A stretch of DNA of 36,978 bases from Echinostoma caproni (Eukaryota > Platyhelminthes > Trematoda > Plagiorchiida > Echinostomatidae), in contig UZAN01040085.1 of the NCBI GenBank assembly GCA_900618425.1, positions 48,149 to 85,126 on the forward strand, in the 5' to 3' direction. The translations under genes were made by a program, and so were the position numbers. Positions 10,713 through 19,749 of this stretch are shown piece after piece; the first letter of the stretch is position 1, and each line of letters starts with the position of its first letter. The notes below the pieces were generated by a model. The model was given only the letters and a program-made list of their open reading frames with translations. It was not told the origin of the DNA and ran no database searches.

Positions 10713-10718
10713 TTTATT
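10713..10718 (-). terminator. Possible polyadenylation signal AATAAA
   Basis: AATAAA on the minus strand, 18 bases below the TGA of the exon candidate at 10736-10943. A 3' untranslated region this short would be unusual but possible. The motif is common in AT-rich DNA. Confidence 0.35.
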
Positions 10719-10735
10719 TCGTCCATATTATCGCA

Positions 10736-10943
10736 TCAAACAAGTACCATAAATGAGTGTTGTGCGCATAAGCCAACAGAGGCATTCATAGGTGGTCTGA
10801 AACTGCGGTATTTGAATGTCTTCTGGTAGTTTGAACCATTAGTAAAGGGTCCGATACGAGGTTTTGATGAAAGCTGTACTCTCTGGGAAATAAACTTTCT
10901 TATATTCACTTGTATATGTTTTAGTGATCTTGTACAGTAAACT
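10736..10943 (-). CDS. Candidate 3'-terminal exon, unknown protein
   Basis: One of the best acceptors in the window: a long T-rich tract ending TTTTTTATTGTCCACAG (ct at 10944-10945 plus). One leading base, 68 codons and TGA at 10738-10736 follow. The peptide is basic and aromatic (RKFISQRVQLSSKPRIG; NYQKTFKYRSFRPPM). An AATAAA lies 18 bases after the stop. Upstream minus-strand exons are uncertain; 12365-12406 is the nearest candidate but ends in phase 0, so another exon would be needed between them. Family unknown. Confidence 0.4.
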
Positions 10944-11149
10944 CTGTGGACAATAAAAAAGACGAAAAGTTGCACATTGTGGTGGCATGGTAAATGCAAT
11001 GCAGTTTGGTGGTCATACTTGTTAACTGTTCATGATCAATCCTATTTAGAAAGAACCGCGTCAAAAGTCTCCGTTAGGAATTGACCTTGTACACAGATGC
11101 ATTAAAGTTTTATTGGGAGACATGATACAAAGTGGTCACCAGCCGTTGT

Positions 11150-11185
11150 CCACCACCGCCTCCATTCCCATTATTGCTGTTAGAA
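11150..11185 (+). repeat. SINE fragment, copy D
   Basis: TCCACCACCGCCTCCATTCC followed by CATTATTGCTGTT aligns with the 3' end of the tRNA-like head and the start of the body in SINE copies A and C. Only this junction is recognisable. Confidence 0.45.
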
Positions 11186-11186
11186 A

Positions 11187-11310
11187 GGGGATATTTCTTT
11201 ATATCCCATTTTGCTAATATTTCATGGTAAAACCGGAAGTGGGAAAAAAGAAGAATATCTCCGAATATCGATTCCCGGGTTTATTTGAGGTGATATATTT
11301 CGAATATCAC
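11187..11310. other. Inverted repeats around clustered GAATATC motifs
   Basis: GTGATAT (11290-11296) and ATATCAC (11304-11310) form a perfect 7-bp stem with a 7-base loop. Just upstream, a segment near 11187-11207 (GGGGATATTTCTTT...) is roughly the inverse of one near 11245-11262. GAATATC occurs three times in about 60 bases. This could be a small foldback element or a binding-site cluster. No function can be assigned. Confidence 0.45.
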
Positions 11311-12364
11311 ACGACAATTGGACTGTGAAAACTGTTTTATCTTTCCACTTTCGAGGTCATCGTTGCTTAATATCTACTTCCATTATTCATCGAACCAAAG
11401 TTATCGTTTTGGACCCACATTTCCAAAACTGGATACGCATTCAATGTTCAGTTTTGATTTTATCGCACTCACCATTTTACATGAAATAAACGGTATTTGC
11501 GGGATGATTGAAAAAGCTACGTAACCGCAACCCAGTTTGTGCAAGACGTCCTGAACTCTTGGGATTCCGGGACATAACAATGCGTAGAAGTGAAACCGTG
11601 AACTGTGGAATCATGCTGCAAAATCAGTGAAAAAATCGTTCCTCGAAATGAGTGACAAGGCGATCTTGCCGGGCTTACGATTGTTATCCATCAGATAGTC
11701 CATCAAGTCAGATAAATTAACCTGGTCGTGTGCACCGTGTGCAATTTGCATGTTGTGCATCTACCTACTCACAAGTTGTTCTCATCGCCGAAATTCAGAC
11801 TTGTCCATTCGGAAGCAATGTTTTAGGTATCCCTGACTCATTTCGGCTGATTGTTCCCAAAGGTTTATTTATTTGTTTGTGTGTGTGTTGAAATTTCATC
11901 TGAAACGGTGATCACATGGAAAATATCCCCAATAAGTCGGATTCACATCAAGCAATAATTCTAATGATTACTAGAACGGACTAGAGCAAATGCCGCTTTT
12001 AGAAAATTTGGCCTCATCTGTGTAAGTTCGGCGTGCTAGACGTGATTCATGGGCCGGAACAGGTCTATCAGTGTAGTCCTTTTCTCTGTAAACATATCGT
12101 CATCTTTTGAATGTATATAAAGCTATCATTCATAGTTCCTTCCCATAACAGATCAAAAGTACATCTTTACCATATTGAAATCTATATAAGTTAGCTAATA
12201 CACAGCTGGACATTACAACCGACAAGTGGTCTGGGAAGCAAATGATAAAGTGGAAAGAAAACTTGAGGGGCAATCAAATTAGGCTTAAGAAGCGCGACTC
12301 ATGCGCCTCGGATAGAAGCCGGCACGGATAAAGTTCGTATGTGTTACTCAGTCATAATACTTAC

Positions 12365-12406
12365 AAGAGAGAAACTGCCCGGTATGCCCTCTTGTGATAT
12401 ACGACC
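12365..12406 (-). CDS. Candidate 42-base internal exon
   Basis: Minus strand: a strong acceptor (TTTTACTTTTTGCCAG) and a consensus GTAAGT donor bracket 14 codons in phase 0/0 (GRISQEGIPGSFSL). The splice signals are excellent, but a 14-codon peptide cannot be tested by eye. It lies opposite and next to the plus-strand kringle-like stretch; they would be different genes. Confidence 0.3.
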
Positions 12407-12603
12407 CTGGCAAAAAGTAAAACGGGTTTGTTGTACCCAAAAATACAATGGTAGTCGGCTTTTTGCATGACTGGTGGTCCTTATTGCACACAGATAAATT
12501 GTTTTAATGGGGCTTGGGAAAGGAATACAAAATAAACAAACTTGAATCGTGGGAGAGCCAACAATGCAAAACCAGAGTGATAAACAATTCCTTTTGTTGA
12601 TAG

Positions 12604-12815
12604 AAGATTGGTTTCCGTCGGTTGATTGCAAGGCGTTGTGTCATCGACAAATGTTTGGAAATCGGGGACCTTGGTGTTATGTACACACGGTCCTTACCGG
12701 TAACAGGCTGTGTGGACCTGTATATGGCAACATTGCGTTGAACCAGTTCAGAGCTTTTTCTGAAACTCGATTACATAATTGCCTTTCTGTTCTGCCAACT
12801 GAGATGCCAACGTGA
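12604..12815 (+). CDS. Kringle-like coding fragment
   Basis: Plus-strand open frame after a TTCCTTTTGTTGATAG acceptor, ending in a stop at 12813-12815. Codons 12639-12713 give Cys, eight residues, GPWCY, ten more residues, then Cys-x-Pro (Cys to Cys spacing 8+3 and 11). Kringle domains end with C-x8-(G/A)PWC-x11-C-(D)(I/V)P-x-C, so the spacing fits. The last kringle Cys appears as Tyr. Kringles occur in extracellular proteases and Ror-type receptors. The first half of the domain was not found. This may be a decayed or partial exon, or a coincidence. Confidence 0.3.
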
Positions 12816-13241
12816 GGTGGTGGGCGTTCTTTGACCAGGGGGACGGGCATAACACTCTTTGTCCTGTGTGCAATTCCCAGTTTGGCTGCGTAGTGAGTCC
12901 GGTAACAACCGACTGTAGAGCTTGATGGGATATACTAGTTATATCATTGCTTTTGAATGATTTCTCTATGCAACTTTATCAGGGGTAAAACTTGTTTAAC
13001 TTACCGCACAAAGTGTTAATGTGGACTTACGGAGAAGGGACTTATGTGGAACATGGTTTCTGATTCGTTGAATTTTTCACCGGGTTTGCACAAATGGATG
13101 AATCGATAGCCGGCAGTTTCTTAATTTTTTTCGGTTAGCACATTTTTTTACTCCCTGTGTTTTGTAACGAACTCGGTACAGATGGAGTGTCGCACTGTTG
13201 AATCCAGTAGCATGCTCAGTTTCCCAACGTTGTCACCACAG

Positions 13242-13267
13242 GTGGTATGAGCCGAAACTCCGAAAAG
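13242..13267 (+). CDS. Gene model C, candidate short exon
   Basis: TTTCCCAACGTTGTCACCACAG acts as acceptor, then 26 bases (eight codons, WYEPKLRK, plus split bases) and a consensus AAG|GTAAGT donor. The spare G joins the TG that opens 13338 to give Val. The exon could begin further upstream in the same frame at other AGs near 13190-13220. Downstream exons are 13338-13417 and 14416-14535. Confidence 0.38.
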
Positions 13268-13337
13268 GTAAGTTTACATACAAGTCCAAAATATTCAACA
13301 ACGAACGCTAGCAACTGATGTGTTCAATATAATGTAG

Positions 13338-13417
13338 TGTTGATTGATCTAAAACCAACCGCAGAAGTCACAACCGAATGCTTTATTGAGAAGTGTCCAG
13401 CCGAGGAACATGTACAC
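13338..13417 (+). CDS. Gene model C, internal exon
   Basis: An 80-base exon between a TGTAG acceptor (13336-13337) and a consensus GTGAGT donor. It reads 26 codons (IDLKPTAEVTTECFIEKC...) and ends in phase 0. The intron before it is only 70 bases. It joins both neighbours in frame. The peptide is acidic with two Cys. No family recognised. Confidence 0.43.
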
Positions 13418-14022
13418 GTGAGTGCCAGATGTTGCATGTCCTTTGGATGTTCAACGCAGACGGATTTAACCCAAGAAGAAAAATCTGCACATTGTTTCCA
13501 AGGCCATCAAATAGTTTGTATAATAGACTGGTACTGTGTGCCAAACGAAGCATTACTCTCCACAACATTTGCATAATTTAAGCTAAATAAGTAACGATAC
13601 AGCCCACAGAGCTATCCAGCGTAGACCATTTTGGTTGCCCCAACGCGAGAGCGGTTTCAGCTGAGAGTAGCACTTTCAAATGTACTGTAATCGCAGTAGC
13701 CTAAACAACATAGAACCATCATAGGTAGAACAACATAGGTAGAACGATCAGGCAGTTTTCCCAGAGAATCAAAGAACATAAACCAGCCTACTTGTCTACT
13801 TGAGAAAGAAAAACCATGACTAGTGCCATTGTCGAACACCTCGCCAATGTGGGACATACTTTGAATGAAAACGCTTTCAAGGTGATCTACCGGGTTCCTC
13901 CTTATCCATCTAAGGCTGTTCACCAATAACATCTAGCAACAACTGAGGCAGTAGCCATCCGTCTGTTTAACCCGTCGCTTTGTTCCCAGAAGCGATTCGT
14001 TAAAGCACTTCAACTGCCGTGG

Positions 14023-14241
14023 TCACGGAGTGAATTCAGTTGCATGGCTGGAGTTGACTCTTTCCATGACCCGTTGACCCTTGCGATTGAACCCGTACCC
14101 GAAACCGGTGATGGTTAACCCTAACTCGGTCCTAATCCCTCTTGTGACACGTCCCTTTCCCATCCACCCACCACTCCATTTTTGTTTGTAAACCACACAT
14201 AAACAACAAATTATATCTATCAATCCAATCCACACGAACAC
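14023..14241 (-). CDS. Weak open frame, composition unlike neighbours
   Basis: Minus-strand frame of 72 codons ending in TGA, richer in G and C than its surroundings, with Gly/Arg-rich text (TGFGYGFNRKGQRVMERV) built partly on GGGT and TTCGGGT repeats. No splice acceptor was recognised. It may be a repeat remnant, not a gene. Confidence 0.15.
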   Translation of the reverse strand: MFVWIGLIDIICCLCVVYKQKWSGGWMGKGRVTRGIRTELGLTITGFGYGFNRKGQRVMERVNSSHATEFTP

Positions 14242-14415
14242 ACACAGGTCAAATGTTATGCAAATGTGATATGCCTTGTACCTATTTATATAACTGTATT
14301 AGCCAGATGAGGAAGTTCTCGAAAACGAGCTTGTTCGCAATATCGTGTTTTGTTCTCAAATGTTACAATGGGAATCTTCAATGAACATAGTTTCTGTTTG
14401 TGAATGGAACCGCAG

Positions 14416-14535
14416 GCTGTCTATGCATCGAAGAAGGTCAAGGAAGAAAAATGGAATACCACTGATTTGGAGGAGAGATATGTAGAGATTGATGAGGCTC
14501 GTGCAAAACGACTCTCATTTTGGAAATACATTTGA
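14416..14535 (+). CDS. Gene model C, 3'-terminal exon
   Basis: After a CCGCAG acceptor (14414-14415) a phase-0 frame of 39 codons runs to TGA at 14533-14535. The peptide is highly charged and reads like a real C-terminal helix: KKVKEEKWNTTDLEERYVEI, then DEARAKRLSFWKYI. It follows 13338-13417 in phase across a 998-base intron. The nearest canonical AATAAA is at 15125, about 590 bases on. I do not recognise the family. The charged, low-chance composition makes this one of the better calls. Confidence 0.45.
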   Translation, partial: AVYASKKVKEEKWNTTDLEERYVEIDEARAKRLSFWKYI

Positions 14536-14735
14536 GTTTTCAATTTTCCAAGTGTATTTCGACAGCTATGGGTGATGAATATTTATTTCGAACTTTATCT
14601 TTAACTGCAATGTTCTTAGTTGTCTCTCGTATGACAGTTTGAATTTGCTCGACCTTGAGTGATGCGATAAAATTTGTAGTAGTTCCAAACTTACAGCTAA
14701 GAATTGAAAAGTATTTTATACAAAGCAGTATAGAA

Positions 14736-14745
14736 TTTTTTTTTT
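14736..14745 (+). repeat. T10 homopolymer
   Basis: Run of ten T, about 200 bases after the stop of gene model C. Low complexity only. Confidence 0.8.
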
Positions 14746-15124
14746 GAGGGTCTTTATCCTAATCAATACACATATTTTAATTAGCTTATCTCATTTCGTT
14801 TTACGTTTATACAACTAGTCTTTCTAAGATGACAGTGAAATCAGCATGCGGAAACGAAACGCACTGTGTGCAGGTTCCCTTTTATGAACTGATGCCAGTG
14901 AAAAATCGTTCATCAGTCAAATACCAATATATCATTTCCGCCATAAATCTTCATGTTCATAATGCATATTCAATCCGCTGACTGCGATTGTTGCTCAACT
15001 TCCGTAACCACGTGAAACTCAGTCGCATATTAACGGGTCAAAATTATTTGGGGTACAGGTGTTCAACTACTACAACTAAAGGTTGAACGATATTTAGCAA
15101 TTCATTTTGGTTATCGATTGGTTG

Positions 15125-15130
15125 AATAAA
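15125..15130 (+). terminator. Possible polyadenylation signal AATAAA
   Basis: First canonical AATAAA noticed downstream of the stop at 14535. It would give a 3' untranslated region of about 600 bases. Weak, since the motif is frequent in AT-rich DNA. Confidence 0.25.
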
Positions 15131-15394
15131 TGTATTGATTGCATCCGGACCACAGGACAGAATAACCATTTAAGATAGCTTAAAGTGTTAGTAAAAATGT
15201 GTTGAGCTAGTTTACAAAAAGATCAATGGAGTTTGGGGATAACATTAGACACCAGTCGACTGTCAGCGGAACATGTGCACTGTTTAAACAGCCAATGACA
15301 TTTCAAGGATAATTTCAAATGGTATGCAAAAATAACCAGAATATCACCTAGTCCCAGAATATATCAATGTTATGCTTCCAGAATTCAGTATAAA

Positions 15395-15482
15395 ATGAAT
15401 TTTGTCAAGTAAAAAGGAAACGAGGCGTGAGCTGAAAAGCAAGGAATCACTGGACAATTACCTCAATCTAGTTGAGTCCTCC
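15395..15482 (+). repeat. Dispersed repeat R1, copy 1 (cut by the gap)
   Basis: Positions 15422-15456 match 24091-24125 at about 29 of 35 bases (core GTGARCTGAAAAGC, then GGARTCAC), and the 25 bases before them also align loosely. The copy runs into the assembly gap, so its length is unknown. Confidence 0.6.
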
Positions 15483-16325
15483 NNNNNNNNNNNNNNNNNN
15501 NNNNNNNNNNNNNNNNNNNNNNNNNNNNNNNNNNNNNNNNNNNNNNNNNNNNNNNNNNNNNNNNNNNNNNNNNNNNNNNNNNNNNNNNNNNNNNNNNNNN
15601 NNNNNNNNNNNNNNNNNNNNNNNNNNNNNNNNNNNNNNNNNNNNNNNNNNNNNNNNNNNNNNNNNNNNNNNNNNNNNNNNNNNNNNNNNNNNNNNNNNNN
15701 NNNNNNNNNNNNNNNNNNNNNNNNNNNNNNNNNNNNNNNNNNNNNNNNNNNNNNNNNNNNNNNNNNNNNNNNNNNNNNNNNNNNNNNNNNNNNNNNNNNN
15801 NNNNNNNNNNNNNNNNNNNNNNNNNNNNNNNNNNNNNNNNNNNNNNNNNNNNNNNNNNNNNNNNNNNNNNNNNNNNNNNNNNNNNNNNNNNNNNNNNNNN
15901 NNNNNNNNNNNNNNNNNNNNNNNNNNNNNNNNNNNNNNNNNNNNNNNNNNNNNNNNNNNNNNNNNNNNNNNNNNNNNNNNNNNNNNNNNNNNNNNNNNNN
16001 NNNNNNNNNNNNNNNNNNNNNNNNNNNNNNNNNNNNNNNNNNNNNNNNNNNNNNNNNNNNNNNNNNNNNNNNNNNNNNNNNNNNNNNNNNNNNNNNNNNN
16101 NNNNNNNNNNNNNNNNNNNNNNNNNNNNNNNNNNNNNNNNNNNNNNNNNNNNNNNNNNNNNNNNNNNNNNNNNNNNNNNNNNNNNNNNNNNNNNNNNNNN
16201 NNNNNNNNNNNNNNNNNNNNNNNNNNNNNNNNNNNNNNNNNNNNNNNNNNNNNNNNNNNNNNNNNNNNNNNNNNNNNNNNNNNNNNNNNNNNNNNNNNNN
16301 NNNNNNNNNNNNNNNNNNNNNNNNN
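15483..16325. other. Assembly gap (843 Ns)
   Basis: Unbroken Ns. Single Ns also occur at 150 and 26170. Any apparent frame across 15402-16385 is an artefact of the Ns. Confidence 0.99.
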
Positions 16326-16820
16326 GGGGAGTCACACGTTCTTCAAGTATCATCTAGACTGTTAGACGCCGTATACCGGAAGTGATTTCTATGTCCTTGA
16401 TGAGCATATATTTCACTCACATCCAATATTCTCATCAATAGTTTCCCCAATTAACTCTTAAATTTAAGTATCTGGCAGTGAAACATTTCCACGTTGATCA
16501 GGTAAATTTGTTTTAAAATTTTAAGATTAAAGCAGATGGACAATATTGAGATGTCCTTTGTCATGAACCGCATTGCTGTAGTGCAGCAAAAAATTACCAA
16601 TAGTTCTTTCTACTTTATTGATTCTATCGCACTCCCAAGTGTTCAGTTAAGTCATTCGACTTCGGTAACTAAGGTGGCGTAAATGAACAATCATATCCGA
16701 TTTGTGCGAGCCATTCAGGTATTCTGACAGCAGTGAAGTGACTGTCCTTGTCGGTTAATTATTCATGGAGTACCATCTTGAAGCGATTATTATTCCACAA
16801 AGTAGTCATCTGCCAACGTT

Positions 16821-16980
16821 GCGAATTAAATTTCCGGGTCACTGTAGTCTGCATGAGTTCATCCACAGTCCTTATAGGGCATGAACAAATGACTCAACCT
16901 GCAAGGCTGAGAAGATACGTTACGGGTACATCTGTCCCAGTCCTTGGGCGATTGAACGATGTCGCGATCAATACCGGGTG
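16821..16980 (-). repeat. Dispersed repeat R2, copy 1
   Basis: Plus-strand 16942-16978 resembles 23137-23170 (shared TTGAACGATGTCGC / CTGAACGATGTCGC core and a following ATTCGGG-like segment). On the minus strand both read DIVQS followed by a Cys (RDIVQSPKDWDRC here). It is probably an old coding repeat. The element type was not identified. Confidence 0.4.
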
Positions 16981-17074
16981 ACTAGCCAGTTAGAAGGGTC
17001 AGGGCTTTCATTTATCCAAACTTCCAAGTGAACAGAATGCAAGTCATCAAGAGTAATCCGACTAATTGATAGCG

Positions 17075-17100
17075 ATGCAACGACGCGATCGTGAAGACGA
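17075..17100 (+). CDS. Gene model A, possible start exon
   Basis: ATG at 17075 (G at -3) opens MQRRDRED and two spare bases (GA) before a consensus GTAAGT donor. GA plus the C that opens 18680 makes GAC, so it joins the next exon in frame across a 1.58-kb intron that contains SINE copy B. With this start the predicted protein is 204 residues. The exon is short and other starts are possible. Confidence 0.28.
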
Positions 17101-17883
17101 GTAAGTTCATTGCGTTTCAGTGCCCACGAGACAAAACGATATGGTTATCGGTACATCATAGTCGTTGTCCATCCACGTTGGACGATGGATAGAAGTTCGA
17201 AAGTTTTACAAGTTTAATGAATAAGTTTTGATAGACTCACTGATAAGGGTTAAAAACAATGAAAGTCACTATCTCTGTATGATTGTTTACCTATCTAAAA
17301 AGATCATCTATATGTATAATTGGTATAGCAATTCGATCCTGAATGTCATAATTGTACGCAGCGAGTGATGTGCGGCAGCCCTAGACCGCGACAATGATGA
17401 TGCAAAATGTGATATGGAGCTTGTGACAAGAACAATTAGGAAATTTCAATAAGAATACTCCTGAAACCGTTGAAAAGGGCAATACATACCTAGGGTTTTC
17501 CACTCAGTCTGTGGATAACCCGTTTCAGACACGATCAGTAGGCATGAGACACAAATACCACAGCGTTTCCACCTGGTCCCAAAACACCATTATTACCTGA
17601 AGATGATCCATCTGTAATAAAAGTAAAATGTAACTTGGAATTGAATGATGGTAACGATAATTTGGTTTTGAAGTTCTTAAATGTCCCTTTTCCCATCAAG
17701 CTTTAGTGAAAAACCTGCAATGCTTTAGTCACGATCCGCACTCCTTTAGACTTAGCGCAATAACTTAAATAAAATAGCTGTAGAAAAGTCGGAATAAAAT
17801 TATCGTAATATCATGAGGTCAGTGAATGTTGATACATTTGATTTTCTATAAATTTTTATGTTGCAAAGCTTGGTTAAAAAATG

Positions 17884-17998
17884 AGGTGATGGTAAGTTGG
17901 TGAATGTCGTAGAAATTATCATCCCGGGGGACGTGTTGGAATCCCACCACCACCACCACCTTGCAAATGGTAAACGATATACCGTTTGTGTTACATTT
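17884..17998 (+). mobile_element. tRNA-derived SINE, copy B (degenerate)
   Basis: The head resembles copy A: a GGTGATGG-like start, ATTATCATCCCGGGGGACG in the middle, a decayed B box (GTTGGAATCCC) and CCACCACCACCACC in place of the acceptor strand. Only part of the body (GTTTGTGTTACATTTGGGA) remains. It lies in the first intron of gene model A. Confidence 0.55.
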
Positions 17999-18679
17999 GG
18001 GATTTTAAATTACAGGTGTAGTGCATGTTAGGTGGAAACACTGAAGCCATGAACAATGTGCCGAATGGTTTGACGGTAAGGGCAGATAGCTCGCACACTT
18101 TCTAATCGGCATGCGCGATCGCCATCATTATCAACTTTTAAAGAAAATAAAATGTTTCAACATTCATTGACCTCAGAATACTGCGACACTTTCTAATTGA
18201 ACTAGCCTACAGTGTTATGGTTAAAGTTGGTTCTTTATGGCTGTAAGTGTATGAGCCGTGACTGAAGTGTTGCAGATTTTCATTGAAGGATTGTGGGTTA
18301 AAGGAGTATGGGAACGGGTGTTTGCATACACATGGTCTCAACCTTTGAAATAAGGTGTTGTAACAGATCTTTCGAAATTAGCAACAATTCGTTACGTTGA
18401 TCAAATTTCATAATCCCCAGGATCTCCATTTCCCCTCTAGATAATAGAATGTGACCATTTGCATGATATAAAGATGAAAAACCTTTAATTGAGTCATCTC
18501 TTTGCCCAATGTGTTGTTGATGAACTTTGTCATTCTTTAGTTCACGCTTTGGTTTCCAAACATGAAGTTACACCATGTGAATTCTGATACGGATACAAAA
18601 TGATGCATATGTTTTGCTAATGAGATCCAACAAGGATGAACCAGTGGTGAATACCATTCATTATCGTCCCTTTGCACAG

Positions 18680-18913
18680 CTCCATTTACAAAATCTCATC
18701 AGATCACCTAAAAGCGCCAAATTTTGACGACCATCAAGCAAGAGCACTTTATGAGGACTTTCAGTCCGCTTCTTCCACCTTTTCATGCCTCACACGAACC
18801 GAAACAGTAGATGTGACAGATTTCTTTGAGTTTGATGGTTTGATGTTCTCCAGTTTTCGAGGTCTGAGGAAAGTTTCAAATCACGTTGCACCGAGGACGC
18901 ATTGCACACCATT
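18680..18913 (+). CDS. Gene model A, internal exon
   Basis: A 234-base exon. The acceptor is TATCGTCCCTTTGCACAG (AG 18678-18679), one base leads, 77 codons follow, then two spare bases (TT) and a consensus GTAAGT donor. The peptide is acidic and well mixed (NFDDHQARALYEDFQS; ETVDVTDFFEFDGLMFSSF). The spare TT plus the T at 18970 makes TTT, keeping the frame into the next exon over a 56-base intron. Family not recognised. Together with its partner exon this is the best-supported plus-strand coding segment. Confidence 0.52.
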
Positions 18914-18969
18914 GTAAGTAATCGGTCAACGCCATGGAACCTGGGCAAGGCAGGCAAATTGAAAACCAG

Positions 18970-19324
18970 TAAACATTATTTTGAAAACCTTGTTGGGCAC
19001 GCATTTATTTTGAAGGATTGCACCAAATGCTACAAGCAGGACAGCTCAAAATTCCAAAAGTGTCTACTGAATTTAGAAAATCTAATAGTTTCTGGTAAGT
19101 TTTCAATGCGTTCACTCATTCAACACACAACCTTGTGGAAAGTGCTCTTACATAGTTTTATTTCGTCCATTTTGTCAATTCATTTGGACCGAGTGATGGG
19201 AATGGTATTTCAGCATAAGCTAGCTGGTAGCGCAATCCACTTAAGGCTACAGTGGTTTGATTGGCTTGCTCAACTTGTGCAAACTGGGCTTGAAACCATC
19301 ACGGTTTATAGCCCCAACTTGTAA
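18970..19324 (+). CDS. Gene model A, 3'-terminal exon
   Basis: Starts after ACCAG (AG 18968-18969), one base leads, then 117 codons run to TAA at 19322-19324. It is part of the longest open frame in the window (140 codons). The first 41 codons carry a Cys/Lys-rich stretch (ILKDCTKCYKQDSSKFQKC). The rest is more hydrophobic with Trp (LRLQWFDWLAQLVQTGL). A consensus GTAAGT at 19095 could instead be a donor, cutting the exon to 18970-19094, but no in-phase acceptor was found after it. AATAAA at 19462 lies 138 bases past the stop. Family unknown. Confidence 0.5.
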
Positions 19325-19446
19325 AACCCTCGTTTTTAATTGGATTCAACCATTACATTATAACAATCTCATTAATTTTTCAAATATTAGTGTTCAATAG
19401 ATTTAGGCCTTGTGGTTGATTTGTGAATAGTTTATTAGTCCCTATA

Positions 19447-19458
19447 GGATTCGAATCC
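19447..19458. repeat. 12-bp palindrome with B-box look
   Basis: GGATTCGAATCC is a perfect palindrome close to the polymerase III B box. An A-box-like TGGTTGATTTG lies 34 bases upstream (about 19413). Possibly a decayed tRNA-like element; weak. Confidence 0.3.
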
Positions 19459-19461
19459 CTC

Positions 19462-19467
19462 AATAAA
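19462..19467 (+). terminator. Polyadenylation signal AATAAA, gene model A
   Basis: AATAAA 138 bases after the stop codon at 19324, a normal distance for a 3' untranslated region. Confidence 0.45.
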
Positions 19468-19669
19468 TATTATCTAGTTTCTCATCTTTTCATAATTGGA
19501 TTACGTATCCAACCTACAGAAATATTTTGAATCCACCAGATGGCATTCAAGCCGGATTCTAGAGGATTCTAAGGAAAACTTATCATGTCAGTCAGTTTAC
19601 ATGCTACCTGGTGGTTTCTGTGCCTCTGCAAATTGAAAGGGGTGGTTCAAATGTGAAAAGATCAATGCC

Positions 19670-19743
19670 TAGCTAGTGGAGCGTTCGCTCTATAAAAACA
19701 TGGACAATGTCTGTGAGTAAGTTCGAATCCTACAGGGGCTACC
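19670..19743 (+). repeat. tRNA-like sequence, second type
   Basis: About 74 bases resembling a tRNA: AGTGGAGCGTTCGCTCTA in the D-arm position, a perfect B box GTTCGAATCC (19721-19730) and ACAGGGGCTACCA at the 3' end. The 5' acceptor strand is decayed and does not pair well, so it is a tRNA pseudogene or SINE head, not a working tRNA. It differs from the copy A-D family. An A/T-rich tail follows. Confidence 0.55.
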
Positions 19744-19749
19744 AAACGT

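Noticed and set aside
13726..13760. Short tandem repeat of CATAGGTAGAAC
   Set aside because: Only two units, too small to call a repeat feature.
15402..16385. Apparent open frames of about 300 codons on both strands
   Set aside because: They exist only because Ns contain no stop codons. The real sequence at each end is a few dozen bases.
18090..18200. Direct repeat of a GC(G)ACACTTTCTAAT segment 90 bases apart
   Set aside because: About 15 bases with mismatches. It could be chance, and no element boundary is visible.
19670..19743. Functional tRNA gene
   Set aside because: The acceptor strands do not pair and the anticodon arm is not clear, so it was kept only as a tRNA-like relic.
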